Below, in pieces: positions 17,340-26,323 of a stretch of 64,000 bases of DNA. This DNA comes from Cryobacterium inferilacus. Lineage in GTDB: Bacteria; Actinomycetota; Actinomycetes; Actinomycetales; Microbacteriaceae. Numbering within the stretch: position 1 is the first letter of the stretch; each line of letters begins with the position of its first letter. A model generated the notes under the pieces. That model had not been told where the DNA came from. It searched no databases and saw nothing but the letters and a program-made list of their open reading frames with translations. The stretch lies in contig NZ_JAIEUL010000007.1 in assembly GCF_019599185.1 (NCBI RefSeq), positions 115,667-179,666 of the forward strand, in the 5' to 3' direction. A program made the translations under genes and the position numbers.

Positions 17340-17373
17340 GCGGCCCACTCGGCACACTCGCCGAGTGGGCCGC
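17340..17373 (+). terminator. Hairpin terminator after the surface protein gene
   Basis: A 14-bp perfect stem (GCGGCCCACTCGGC and its inverse) with a 6-nt loop, 60 bp after the surface protein stop and 18 bp before the next ATG. There is no U-tract, as is common in high-GC actinobacteria. It could also act as a leader hairpin for the next gene. Confidence 0.65.
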
Positions 17374-17391
17374 AAAGTGGGAACATGGGGC

Positions 17392-17817
17392 ATGGCCACT
17401 GACAACGCTAATCCCGTCCGCATTCTGCGCGAAGAAGAGTGCTGGGAGTTGCTGCTCTCCTCCAGCTTCGGCCGTCTCGCGGCGAGCGTCGCCGACGACA
17501 TCGAGATCTTCCCACTCAACTTCGTCGCCGCGGATCAGCGCCTGCTCTTCCGCACCGCAGAGGGCACCAAGTTGCTCGCACTGACCGTGAACAACCGGGT
17601 CGCCCTGGAGACCGACGACATCGGCCGCGCAGACGCCTGGAGTGTCGTGGTCAAGGGCATCGCGCGGATCCTGGACACCCAGGCCGAGATTGATGCCGCG
17701 AACGAGCTGCCGTTGCGCCCGCTCATCCCCACCCTCAAGTACATCTGGGTCGAGATCACGCCCACCGAGATCACCGGTCGCCGGTTCAGCCTCGAACCGG
17801 AGCCAGAGCGCTACTAG
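17392..17817 (+). CDS. Pyridoxamine 5'-phosphate oxidase-family (split-barrel flavin/F420-binding) protein
   Basis: 141 residues. [26 protein letters not shown] and the later [17 protein letters not shown] belong to the small split-barrel PNPOx-like family, which in actinobacteria includes FMN-, haem- and F420-binding members. There are no features that fix the cofactor. ATG 17392 is preferred over the extended frame from 17365, which lies inside the hairpin. It is convergent with the gene at 17833, with only a 15-bp gap. Confidence 0.8.
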   Translation: MATDNANPVRILREEECWELLLSSSFGRLAASVADDIEIFPLNFVAADQRLLFRTAEGTKLLALTVNNRVALETDDIGRADAWSVVVKGIARILDTQAEIDAANELPLRPLIPTLKYIWVEITPTEITGRRFSLEPEPERY

Positions 17818-17832
17818 GTTCTCCTGGCTGAG

Positions 17833-18261
17833 CTACGCCCCGGCGACCAGGCTCGCACCGGCACGACCGATGAGCATGAGCACGGCGGTGCCGTACGCAT
17901 CCTCGGCCGTCGATGCCTGGAACGACTCGTCGACGCCGGACACATGAACGTTCACCCGGTAGCTGTCGTCGCCCTGCCGGTGCAGGGAGCGGAAGGTGCC
18001 ACGCAGCAGCTGGCGAAGCTGGTCCTCCCTGGGCAACCAGAGCGCATCCTCCAGGGCGAGGGAATCGAGCGCCCACTCGGTGGTGCCGTTGAAGCCGAGA
18101 ATCGTGCCGGTGTCGAACTCGTGCGCCTCGATGGTCATCTCGCTGACCGTGAACACGTCCGCGTCGAATCCCGGCCGTTCGATACTGAACGAATCACCGG
18201 ATGCCGGACGCCAACGCAATCCGGCCTGCTGCAACGCCCGGGCACAGTCGATTGTGATCAT
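17833..18261 (-). CDS. Conserved actinobacterial protein of unknown function
   Basis: 142 residues, soluble, acidic in the middle (FDADVFTVSEMTIEAHEF) with WALDSLALEDALWLPREDQLR and a Gly/Asp-rich end. Similar proteins in Microbacteriaceae are sometimes labelled CpaE-like pilus proteins, but no P-loop or receiver motif is visible here, so that name is not supported. Convergent with the PNPOx-like gene; upstream is the FKBP gene on the same strand, about 100 bp away. Confidence 0.7.
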   Translation of the reverse strand: MITIDCARALQQAGLRWRPASGDSFSIERPGFDADVFTVSEMTIEAHEFDTGTILGFNGTTEWALDSLALEDALWLPREDQLRQLLRGTFRSLHRQGDDSYRVNVHVSGVDESFQASTAEDAYGTAVLMLIGRAGASLVAGA

Positions 18262-18362
18262 GTCCCATTATCGGCACGGGAAGCGTTGAGCGCGAGGACC
18301 CGCACGCCGTCGGGTACCCCGGAGAGCGCTCGGCGTTCTCCGGGGCCACTCACAGGGGCTGC

Positions 18363-18734
18363 TTAGCTGACGCCGAGCAGGTCGATCACGAAGATCAGGG
18401 TCTTGCCGGACAGGCGGTGCCCGGAGCCGGCCGGGCCGTAGGCCAGGTGCGCAGGCACGGTCAGCTTGCGTCGTCCGCCCACCTTCATGCCGGGGATACC
18501 CTGCTGCCAGCCGGCGATCAGGGAGCGCAGCGGGAAGTTGATGGACTGGCCACGGTTCCAGGACGAGTCGAATTCCTCGCCGGTGTCGTACTCCACGCCG
18601 AGGTAGTGCACGTCAACGGTGGCGCCGGCGGTGGCCTCGGCCCCGTCACCCACCACGATGTCGACGATGTCGAGCTGTTCGGGCGCGGGGCCCTCCGGGA
18701 AGTCGAGTTCTGGCTTGCTGTTGAGATCGGTCAT
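18363..18734 (-). CDS. FKBP-type peptidyl-prolyl cis-trans isomerase
   Basis: 123 residues, a single FKBP domain: VHYLGVEYDTGEEFDSSWNRGQ, then FPLRSLIAGWQQGIPGMKVGG (read as two adjoining motifs), and PAHLAYGPAGSG with C-terminal LIFVIDLL. The active-site aromatic and Asp positions of FKBP12-like enzymes are retained. There is no signal peptide, so it is a cytoplasmic folding catalyst. ATG 18734 is chosen; a TTG four codons earlier has no better ribosome site. Confidence 0.9.
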   Translation of the reverse strand: MTDLNSKPELDFPEGPAPEQLDIVDIVVGDGAEATAGATVDVHYLGVEYDTGEEFDSSWNRGQSINFPLRSLIAGWQQGIPGMKVGGRRKLTVPAHLAYGPAGSGHRLSGKTLIFVIDLLGVS

Positions 18735-18825
18735 AAGACCATCCAACCGGATCGGGAGCCTCGGTGCCTACCTCGAAATTCCCCCTTGCGCGAACGAGGA
18801 GGCGAGGTGCATTCTTTATGCATAG

Positions 18826-18881
18826 AAACTCGCCGCACCGGGAGAGTTGTCGGCAGTGCCACACCACCGGGCGGCGAGTTT
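18826..18881 (-). terminator. Possible terminator after the PrsW-like gene
   Basis: An 11-bp perfect inverted repeat AAACTCGCCGC/GCGGCGAGTTT with a 34-bp loop, just past the stop at 18916 when read on the minus strand and followed there by TTTCTA. The large loop lowers confidence. Confidence 0.4.
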
Positions 18882-18915
18882 TTCCGTTCAGCGCCGACAG
18901 GTCAGCGCCGACAGC

Positions 18916-20124
18916 TCAGTTCAGTATCTCGGCCCGGTCGGCCATCAGCAGGCCCAGCAGCCGGGTTTCCTCCGCCTGGTCCGGTGAGACGCCCGCCGTC
19001 GCGGCGCGCACGGGCTTGGCCTGGGCCGCGATCAGGCGATGACGCACGGATGCCAGCCTGGCGGCATCCACGATGAACCGCTGCATGGCGAGTCGTCGCG
19101 ACGTCGGCTGGGCGTGCGCCCAGGCGAGGGCCTGCCTACGGCCGTGACCTGTGGCGAGCATCTGCACCTCGGCGGGGGTGAACCAGCCCACGGCGGCATA
19201 GTCGCCGAGTCGCTGCACGGTCAGTTTCTCCTCGTGCCGGCGCAGCAGCACCACGGTGAGGATGGCGCCGAGGAACATGGGCACCTGCACCAGGAGGTAG
19301 TAGCCGAGCAGGGACCCATCCGTGGTGAGGACGAAGAACGCCCCGTTCCACAGCGCGTGCAGCAGCACCGCCGCGACGAAGCCGATCAGGACCGTGCCGA
19401 TGTAGCCGGAGCCGGTGGCACGCCGGGCGGCCAGACCCAGGGCAAACCCGGTGCAGGCCGTGAACAACACGTGTGCGAACGGCGAGAGCACCCCGCGAAG
19501 CAGGAACGTGACCCCGAGGGTGCCGAGACCGCCCTCGAGCATGGCCACACCGAAGTACTGGATGTTCTCGGAGAAGGCGAAGCCGGCGGCGATCACGGCC
19601 GCATAGACCAGCCCGTCGATCGGACCGTTGAACTGTGCCCGGATCACCCAGAACAACAGCAGCAGGCCGAAGCCCTTGGCCGCTTCCTCCACCAGGGGTG
19701 CCTGCACGACGGCGGACAGGAAGTCCCCGCCTGGGCCGGTCCCACTGGCGGCCGCGTATATCTGCACGCCGAGGTCGAAGACCAGCGCGGACACCACGGA
19801 CACGCCCGCACCCCAGAGGAAGGCGAACCACAGCGCCGGGTGCGGTTCGGGTTCCCAACGGTCCACCCAGCGCACGGCCAGGATCACGAGCGTCAGCGGG
19901 ATGAGGGCCAGCACCAGGCAGATCCCCACCGCGGCCGCCCCGAGGAAGGTGGCCATGTACACCAGCACGAGCAGCACGGCCAGCGCACCCACCACGATCC
20001 CGAGGCTGGCCCAGATCACGGTGCTGGTGCGGTGCCGCTGCACGGGCGCGCTCCAGACCGGGGTCGAGATGGGCGCATCCTGGGCGGGGACGGCGGTGGT
20101 CCGGCCGGTCGGGTCGAAGGTCAT
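18916..20124 (-). CDS. PrsW-family intramembrane metalloprotease
   Basis: 402 residues with about eight hydrophobic helices. Motifs of the PrsW/CAAX-like glutamic intramembrane protease clan are present: VEEAAKGF, FAFSENIQYFG and LLHALWNG, which supply the Glu pair and His/Asn of the catalytic core. The C-terminal ~90 residues are soluble and Arg/Ala-rich. In Bacillus PrsW cleaves an anti-sigma factor; the substrate here is unknown and no anti-sigma gene is adjacent. ATG 20124 starts 83 bp from the divergent ada/alkA gene. Confidence 0.85.
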   Translation of the reverse strand: MTFDPTGRTTAVPAQDAPISTPVWSAPVQRHRTSTVIWASLGIVVGALAVLLVLVYMATFLGAAAVGICLVLALIPLTLVILAVRWVDRWEPEPHPALWFAFLWGAGVSVVSALVFDLGVQIYAAASGTGPGGDFLSAVVQAPLVEEAAKGFGLLLLFWVIRAQFNGPIDGLVYAAVIAAGFAFSENIQYFGVAMLEGGLGTLGVTFLLRGVLSPFAHVLFTACTGFALGLAARRATGSGYIGTVLIGFVAAVLLHALWNGAFFVLTTDGSLLGYYLLVQVPMFLGAILTVVLLRRHEEKLTVQRLGDYAAVGWFTPAEVQMLATGHGRRQALAWAHAQPTSRRLAMQRFIVDAARLASVRHRLIAAQAKPVRAATAGVSPDQAEETRLLGLLMADRAEILN

Positions 20125-20207
20125 GCGAGTCAGTTTAGGGGTACGGCCGAAACGGCCGTGTCCGATTTCCGCTACCGACCGCGCGACGGTCGTGTCAGGC
20201 TGGAGGG

Positions 20208-21896
20208 GTGAGCACAACTTCCGGCCCCCGCACCCCGGCCGCCCCGCCGCCGGCAGCGTCGGCCAGGGGCAGCGTCGACGATCCCGTGTTCGCCGAGCGG
20301 TACCGGGCGATGTCGTCACGGGATGCTCGTTTCGACGGCCAGTTCATCACCGGTGTGCACTCCACGGGCATCTACTGCCGACCGAGCTGCCCGGCCATGA
20401 CGCCCAAACCGTCGAACGTGTCGTTCTACCTCACCGCCGCGGCGGCCCACGAGGCGGGCTTGCGAGCCTGCAAACGCTGCCTGCCAGACGCCGTGCCCGG
20501 GTCGCCGGACTGGAACATCCGGGACGACCTGGCCGCCAGGGCCATGCGGCTGATCGGTGACGGCACCGTGGAGAGGGAGGGCGTGCCCGGGCTGGCCCAC
20601 CGGCTCGGCTACACCGCGAGGCACCTCACCCGGGTGCTCGTCGCCGAGGTCGGTGCCTCTCCCCTGGCCCTCGCCCGCGCCCACCGGGCACAGACCGCCC
20701 GGGTGCTGCTCACCGGCACCGACCTGTCGATCACCGATGTCGCCTTCGCCGCCGGCTTCGGCAGTGTGCGGCAATTCAACGACACCATCACCGCGGTCTA
20801 CGAGCGCACCCCGTCTGCCCTGCGCGCCGGCGCGCGAGTGGCCGATCGCGCAGGCACCCCCGGCGACGACGCCGCAATGCCCGGCTCGGCCATCCGCCTG
20901 CTGTTGCCCGCCAGGGCACCGTTCGACGGGCCGGGCCTGCTGGGGTTCCTCCGGCAACGCGCCGTGGCCGGCGTGGAACGGTGCACGACGGACGGCTACG
21001 AACGCACCCTGCGGCTCCCGCACGGTTCGGCGACCCTCTGGGTGACCCTCACCGGCACGAGCGCCGCCCCTGCCCTGGCCTGCGAGGCCCGGCTGGACAG
21101 CCTCGCCGACCTCGCCCCCCTGGTCAGCCGGGTGCGGCGACTGTTCGACCTCGACGCGGATGCGCAGGCCATCGACACGGCGCTGGCCGACGATCCCGCG
21201 CTGGCCGGGTCGGTGCGCACCACCGCTGGGATGCGGGTGCCGGGCAGCCTCGACCCCGAGGAGACGCTGTTCCGGGCGCTGCTCGGCCAACAGGTGTCTG
21301 TGGCCTCCGCCCGGACCGCGCTCGGTCGCCTGACTAGCGCCCTCGGCGACCGGATCGCGGGCGACCCGGCTGGCGAGACCGCGGCCGCGTCCGGCGCACC
21401 CGAGCACCCACGACCAGAGCAGGCCGACAGCACCGCCCCGACCCTGCTCTTTCCCACCGCGGCGCGCATCGCCGCCGACGGCCGCGAGATGTTGCGCGGC
21501 CCGGCCGCGCGCATCGACACGATCGTGCGGGTGGCCGAGGCGCTGGCGACGGGCGAGCTGGTGCTGGATGTTGGCGAATCCCGCGCCGACCTCACAGCCA
21601 GGCTCACCGCGCTGCGCGGTATCGGCCCGTGGACGGCCGGATACGTGGCCATGCGCGTGCTCGGCAGCCCCGACATCCTGCTCACCAGCGATCTTGCGTT
21701 GCGGCAAGGAGCGGAGCGCCTCGGCCTGCCGGCGCGGGCGGCCGACCTCGCCGCCCACGGCAGCCGGTGGGCACCCTGGCGCAGCTACGCCGGCATGCAC
21801 CTCTGGCGGTCTGCGGCCGCGGCCACACCCCAGAAGCCGGAGGGCACGGCCGGCCCGCGCGCTGCCAGCGGGAACGGGGCCGCGCCGTTACGCTGA
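20208..21896 (+). CDS. alkA: Ada-AlkA fusion: methylphosphotriester-sensing/AraC domain fused to DNA-3-methyladenine glycosylase II
   Basis: 562 residues. Residues about 25-110 form the Ada N-terminal zinc domain ([10 protein letters not shown] and ACKRCLPD provide four Cys). Next is an AraC-type helix-turn-helix ([14 protein letters not shown] ... [18 protein letters not shown]), then the AlkA N-terminal fold and a helix-hairpin-helix glycosylase ([35 protein letters not shown] with the catalytic Asp in DILLTSD). It senses alkyl phosphotriesters, activates transcription and excises alkylated bases. The GTG at 20208 is almost on GGAGG, so the true start may be a little further in. An insert of ~30 Pro/Glu/Ala-rich residues interrupts the AlkA part. 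Confidence 0.9.
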   Translation: MSTTSGPRTPAAPPPAASARGSVDDPVFAERYRAMSSRDARFDGQFITGVHSTGIYCRPSCPAMTPKPSNVSFYLTAAAAHEAGLRACKRCLPDAVPGSPDWNIRDDLAARAMRLIGDGTVEREGVPGLAHRLGYTARHLTRVLVAEVGASPLALARAHRAQTARVLLTGTDLSITDVAFAAGFGSVRQFNDTITAVYERTPSALRAGARVADRAGTPGDDAAMPGSAIRLLLPARAPFDGPGLLGFLRQRAVAGVERCTTDGYERTLRLPHGSATLWVTLTGTSAAPALACEARLDSLADLAPLVSRVRRLFDLDADAQAIDTALADDPALAGSVRTTAGMRVPGSLDPEETLFRALLGQQVSVASARTALGRLTSALGDRIAGDPAGETAAASGAPEHPRPEQADSTAPTLLFPTAARIAADGREMLRGPAARIDTIVRVAEALATGELVLDVGESRADLTARLTALRGIGPWTAGYVAMRVLGSPDILLTSDLALRQGAERLGLPARAADLAAHGSRWAPWRSYAGMHLWRSAAAATPQKPEGTAGPRAASGNGAAPLR

Positions 21897-21900
21897 ACAG

Positions 21901-22776
21901 GTGAAGTTTGCGCATCTCAGAGTCGAAGGCCAATCCGTCCCCCGTCTAGCTGTTGTGGTCGAGGACTCAGCGCTGTTCCTGGACGAGGTGCTCGACGACG
22001 CTCCGCGCGACCTGCAGGACCTCCTGGAAAAGGGCACGGCCGAGTACGACCGGGTGCGCGCGCTGACCGCCCACGCGTTGACCCACGGGGCGAGCCTCAC
22101 CCCGATCGACGAGCTGCGGCACTCCTCAGCTGTTCTCCGGCCCCCGCAGATCATCGCGATCGGCGCCAACTACGCCGCCCACTCCTCCGAGCTCAAGCTG
22201 CGCAGCGAGACCGCCGCCACCGTGTTCTCGCTCTGGCCCAACTCGCTCACCGGGCACGAGTCGATCATCACCTGGCCCAGCGACCTGACCGGCCAGGTGG
22301 ACTACGAGGCCGAACTCGGCGTGATCATCGGCCGGCCCGCCCGCAACGTCTCGGTGCAGAACGCCCTCGACTACGTCTTCGGCTACACCGTCGTGAACGA
22401 CATCACCGCCCGTGACCTGCAGTTCTCCGAAGCGCAGTGGTCGCGCTGCAAGTCCTTCGACGGGTTCACCCCCACCGGCCCGCTGGTCGTCACCGCCGAC
22501 GAGATCGCCGACCCGCAGAACCTGTGGTTGACCACCCACGTCGACGGCCGCATCCTGCAGGACGCGTCGAGCGGCGACATGGTGCGCACCGTGGCCGAGA
22601 TCATCGCGTACCTCTCCCTCACCTCGACTCTGCTGCCTGGCACGCTCATCTCCACCGGCAGCCCCGGCGGTGCCGGTTACAGCCGCAAGCCGCAGGTGTT
22701 CCTCAAGGACGGTTCGACGGTCACCGTCTCCATCGACCGGATCGGACTGCTCACCACTCACTGCCGTGAGATCTGA
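21901..22776 (+). CDS. Fumarylacetoacetate hydrolase-family protein
   Basis: 291 residues from GTG 21901, 4 nt after the alkA stop. IGANYAAHSSE, VDYEAELGVIIGRPARNV and CKSFDGFTPTGPLVV are the metal-binding and lid motifs of the FAH C-terminal domain (2-hydroxyhepta-2,4-diene-1,7-dioate isomerase/acylpyruvase group). It probably hydrolyses or isomerises a small 2-keto acid, exact substrate unknown. The glycosyltransferase gene follows after 5 nt. Confidence 0.88.
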   Translation: MKFAHLRVEGQSVPRLAVVVEDSALFLDEVLDDAPRDLQDLLEKGTAEYDRVRALTAHALTHGASLTPIDELRHSSAVLRPPQIIAIGANYAAHSSELKLRSETAATVFSLWPNSLTGHESIITWPSDLTGQVDYEAELGVIIGRPARNVSVQNALDYVFGYTVVNDITARDLQFSEAQWSRCKSFDGFTPTGPLVVTADEIADPQNLWLTTHVDGRILQDASSGDMVRTVAEIIAYLSLTSTLLPGTLISTGSPGGAGYSRKPQVFLKDGSTVTVSIDRIGLLTTHCREI

Positions 22777-22781
22777 CCATC

Positions 22782-23561
22782 GTGAGATCTGACCCGGCCG
22801 GCCCGGGGTCGCCGATCACGATCTCGGTGGTCATCCCGGTGTACAACGACGCCGACTTCCTGCGCACCTGCCTGCGCGCGCTGTCACAGCAACGCCGACC
22901 GGCCGACGAGATCATCGTGGTCGACAACGCCAGCACGGATGACACGGCCGCTGTTGCGCGCGCCGCGGGTGTGCGCCTGGTCACCGAGCCGCTGCGGGGC
23001 ATCTGGCCGGCCACGTCCGCCGGTTACGACGCGGCCACCGGCGACGTGATCGCCAGGCTGGACTCCGACTCCGTCCCGCCGGTGGATTGGATCGAACGGA
23101 TCGAGGCCAGGTTCACGGCCGATCCGGACACCGCCGTCTACACCGGCCCCGGCGACTTCTACAACTGCGGCCCGGTCACGGCCTGGCTCGGCAACCACGT
23201 GTACATCGGCGGTTACTTCATCTGGATGGGCCTGTGGCTCGGGCACTACCCGCTGTTCGGGTCGAACTTCGCCATGCGCAGCCGGGTCTGGGCCGCCAAC
23301 CGGGACCGGGTGCGCCGCCGGAGCAACGACGTGCACGACGACCTCGATTTCAGCATGCACCTGGGGCCGGACGAACGCGTCGTCCTGGACCGGACGCTGC
23401 GGGTCGCCATCTCCTCCCGCCCGTTCGAGACCGCCGGCGGGCTCGGCCGACGAGTGGCCTGGGCGGGTCGCACGCTCTTCTCCGGCTGGCCGGACTACTC
23501 GCCGTGGCGCATCCGCCACCGGTCGGCGAGTCGCCGCAAACGTCCCCTTCGTACGCGCTGA
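22782..23561 (+). CDS. Family 2 glycosyltransferase
   Basis: 259 residues. VVIPVYNDADFLRTCL, EIIVVDNASTDDT and the DxD-type ARLDSDSVP define a GT-A fold GT2 enzyme. A hydrophobic stretch (VYIGGYFIWMGLWLGHYPLFG) suggests membrane association. Donor and acceptor are unknown. The GTG start is 5 nt after the FAH stop. The last ~11 codons, rich in Arg (RRKRPLRTR), are encoded by a palindromic repeat element, so the natural C-terminus has probably been extended or replaced by the repeat. Confidence 0.85.
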   Translation: MRSDPAGPGSPITISVVIPVYNDADFLRTCLRALSQQRRPADEIIVVDNASTDDTAAVARAAGVRLVTEPLRGIWPATSAGYDAATGDVIARLDSDSVPPVDWIERIEARFTADPDTAVYTGPGDFYNCGPVTAWLGNHVYIGGYFIWMGLWLGHYPLFGSNFAMRSRVWAANRDRVRRRSNDVHDDLDFSMHLGPDERVVLDRTLRVAISSRPFETAGGLGRRVAWAGRTLFSGWPDYSPWRIRHRSASRRKRPLRTR

Positions 23562-23582
23562 AGCGGAGTTTTGCGGCAACTC
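23528..23582. repeat. Interspersed palindromic element, ACTTGC family, copy C
   Basis: Arms GAGTCGCCGCAAACGTCCCC and an inverse ending TTGCGGCAACTC. It overlaps the 3' end of the GT2 coding region and reaches to 23 bp before the convergent hydrolase stop. Confidence 0.6.
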
Positions 23583-23604
23583 GCGAGAAATCCTGCCGAC
23601 TCGC

Positions 23605-24519
23605 TCAGCGGCCGCGCGCGTAGAGCGCCAACAGGTCCCTGGCCAGCTGGTGCGGTGTGGTCTCGCAGGGACTGTGCCCGGCCGGGTACACGCGCAGCTC
23701 CGCGCCGATTCGCTCGGCGAAGAGGCGGTGCAGGCGCAGCGTCCACAGGTCCCGGTCACCGACGGCGATGAGCTTGGGCACCGGGCTCTCTGCCAGTGCG
23801 CCCTGCACGTCTGGGGTGTGCTTCATCAGGCGCATGATGTCGTTCAGGCTGGTCCGGCGGGTGTGGCCGAACCGCATCCGGGCCAGGGCGAGCCGACCGG
23901 GGCTGGTGTGGTTGCGGTTGGTGACGATGCCCCAGACCATCAGGCTGGCGATGGTGTGCGGTGGGACCAGGCCGCTGACCGGTCCCAGCCAGCGCACACC
24001 CCTGAAGGTCTGCCCCTGCCCCGGTGGTGTGGTCAGCAACACCAGCGAGGCGAACAGGTCCGGCCGCCTGGCCAGGGCCAGCTCGGCGACGAGGCCCGCG
24101 AAGGAATAGCCCAGCACGTGCACCGGGGTGTCCCCCGACTCCAGCACCGTGATCAGGTCGGACACGAAGAGGTCGTAGTCGAAGTGCCGACCGGGTGAGG
24201 GTCCGGCGGCCGCCGATTCGTACTGGCCGGCCAGGTCGTAGCTCTCCACCCGGTACCCGGCACCGGCGAGGATCGGCGCGAGCAGCACGAAGTCCTCTTT
24301 CGACCCTGTGGCCCCCGGCACCAGCAGCACCCGCGGGTCACCCGGCCGGCCGAGGGCCATCGCGGCCCGGTCACCGCTGGGCGCAGGCACGGCGTACGTC
24401 TGCGCCCCCAACGGCAGCACGGTCCAGTCCAGGTCACCCAGCGCGGCATCGAGAGCCGCGAGACGGTCGCCAGGGACCGTCTCGTGCCGGCGGTTCTGCT
24501 GCCTCACACGCAGGGACAC
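23605..24519 (-). CDS. Alpha/beta hydrolase
   Basis: 304 residues. LLVPGATGSKEDF (oxyanion region), nucleophile elbow GYSFAG and a C-terminal GHSPCET histidine give a complete alpha/beta-hydrolase triad, with the acid probably in AVGDRDLW. Cytoplasmic, with no signal peptide. The substrate is unknown. Convergent with the GT2 gene across a palindromic repeat. Confidence 0.85.
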   Translation of the reverse strand: MSLRVRQQNRRHETVPGDRLAALDAALGDLDWTVLPLGAQTYAVPAPSGDRAAMALGRPGDPRVLLVPGATGSKEDFVLLAPILAGAGYRVESYDLAGQYESAAAGPSPGRHFDYDLFVSDLITVLESGDTPVHVLGYSFAGLVAELALARRPDLFASLVLLTTPPGQGQTFRGVRWLGPVSGLVPPHTIASLMVWGIVTNRNHTSPGRLALARMRFGHTRRTSLNDIMRLMKHTPDVQGALAESPVPKLIAVGDRDLWTLRLHRLFAERIGAELRVYPAGHSPCETTPHQLARDLLALYARGR

Positions 24520-24579
24520 GGCACCAGAGTAGCGCCGCCCGCCGATCGGCGGCGCTACCTGCTGCGCCGGCCTGCCGGT

Positions 24580-26178
24580 CTACTCGATGATCGGGATGGA
24601 CGAGGTACCGGTGTCCGGCAGCATGCCGGAGAGCCTGGCCGGCTCGAGCTCGCGCATCACGTCGTCGCGGGTCATCAGCTTGGCCTCCACCACCAGGTCG
24701 GCGACGTTCCGACCGGTCAGCAACGCCGTCTGGGCGAGAGCCGCCGCGGCCGCGTAACCGATGTGCGGGATGAGCGCGGTGATCACGCCCACGCTGGACC
24801 CGACCATCGCGGCCAGCCGTTCCTCGTTGGCGGTGATGCCGTCGATGCAGTTCACCCGCAGCGTCCACATCGCCTGGGTCATCCAGGTGAGACTCTGGAA
24901 CAGGTAGTGCGCGATGACGGGTTCGAACGCGTTCAGCTGCAGCTGCCCGCCCTCCGCGGCCATCGTCACCGTCACATCCGCCCCGGCCACGGCGAACGCC
25001 ACCTGGTTGACCACCTCGGGGATCACCGGGTTGACCTTGCCGGGCATGATGCTCGAGCCGGCCTGACGCGGCGGCAGGTTGATCTCCCCGAAACCGGCCT
25101 GTGGGCCGGAGGAGAGCAGACGCAGGTCGTTGCAGATCTTGGACAGCTTGATGGCGCTGCGCTTGAGGTTGCCGCTGAACGACATGAAGCTGCCGGCGTC
25201 GCTGGTCGACTCGATCAGATCGGGCGCGGCCTCGAGCTTGAGCCCGGTGATCAGGTTGAGGTGACGGATGGCCGCGGCCGCGTAGCCGGGATCGGCCGTG
25301 ATGCCCGTGCCGATCGCGGTGGCACCCAGGTTGATCTCGGCGAGCAACCAGATCGTCTCGGTGAGCCGGTCGTAGTCCTCGCCCAGGGTGGTGGCGAAAC
25401 CGTGGAACTCCTGGCCGAGGGTCATCGGCACGGCGTCCTGCATCTGGGTGCGTCCCACCTTGAGGATCTGGTCGAACTCCCCGGCCTTGACCGAGAACGA
25501 CCCCTGCAGGGCCTTGAGTTCGCGGAGCAGGTGCTTGAGGAAGAAGGCCAGGGCGATCTTGATGGCCGTGGGGTAGGTGTCGTTGGTGGACTGGCTGCGG
25601 TTGACGTGGTCGATCGGGCTGAGGATGTCGTACCGGCCGCGGCCGTAGCCGGCGTTCTCCAGTGCGAGGTTGCAGATGACCTCGTTGGCGTTCATGTTCG
25701 TGGAGGTTCCCGCACCGCCCTGCATCACCCCGACCACGAACTGGTCGTGGTGCTTGCCCTCGATGATCTCCTGGCAGGCGGCATCGATCCAGTCCGCCCG
25801 CTCCTGGCTGAGCGCGCCCACCTCCGCGTTCGCCCTGGCGCAGGCCTGCTTCACCGAGGCGAGGGCCACCACGAAGTCCGGGTACACCGAGATCGGCCGC
25901 TTGGCGATCGGGAAGTTCTCGAGCGCCCGCTTGGTGTGCACCCCCCAGTAGGCGTCGGCCGGCACCTCGACCCGGCCGAGCGAGTCACGCTCGATGCGGA
26001 AGCCGGGTGTGGCCGTCGGCACGTCGGCGGCCAGATCAGATGAGCCGGCCGAAGCCGGGGGCGAGGCGGCGGGCGTGTCGTGGGTCACGTCGGTGTTCAT
26101 CGTTTCAGTTGCTGCGGACATGCTGGGTGTGGTGTGCACGCTGGCTCCATTGCCGTCGGTGAAGAGCTCGTGGCTCAT
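24580..26178 (-). CDS. aspA: Aspartate ammonia-lyase
   Basis: 532 residues. The fumarase/aspartase superfamily is clear: RSQSTNDTYPTA, GRTQMQDAVPMTLGQEF and the mobile SS-loop GSSIMPGKVNPVIPE with the catalytic Ser. The combination favours aspartase (aspartate to fumarate plus ammonia) over fumarase. About 55 residues precede the conserved FRIERDSLG start, an unusual Ala/Thr-rich extension; several internal ATGs exist and none has a convincing ribosome site, so the true start may lie downstream of 26178. Ammonia release links it loosely to the nitrogen theme, but it is not in that cluster. Confidence 0.9.
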   Translation of the reverse strand: MSHELFTDGNGASVHTTPSMSAATETMNTDVTHDTPAASPPASAGSSDLAADVPTATPGFRIERDSLGRVEVPADAYWGVHTKRALENFPIAKRPISVYPDFVVALASVKQACARANAEVGALSQERADWIDAACQEIIEGKHHDQFVVGVMQGGAGTSTNMNANEVICNLALENAGYGRGRYDILSPIDHVNRSQSTNDTYPTAIKIALAFFLKHLLRELKALQGSFSVKAGEFDQILKVGRTQMQDAVPMTLGQEFHGFATTLGEDYDRLTETIWLLAEINLGATAIGTGITADPGYAAAAIRHLNLITGLKLEAAPDLIESTSDAGSFMSFSGNLKRSAIKLSKICNDLRLLSSGPQAGFGEINLPPRQAGSSIMPGKVNPVIPEVVNQVAFAVAGADVTVTMAAEGGQLQLNAFEPVIAHYLFQSLTWMTQAMWTLRVNCIDGITANEERLAAMVGSSVGVITALIPHIGYAAAAALAQTALLTGRNVADLVVEAKLMTRDDVMRELEPARLSGMLPDTGTSSIPIIE

Positions 26179-26323
26179 GACCGATTCACTCTATCGCGCA
26201 GGCCGAGACCCACACCCAAACTGCACATTTCGCCGGCTCGACGCAAGGAACCAGCGCCTCCTGGCGGGGTGCCGCAGCTAAACGCAGGCGAGGGAACGGC
26301 TCGCGGCGACAGCACGCATCCGC

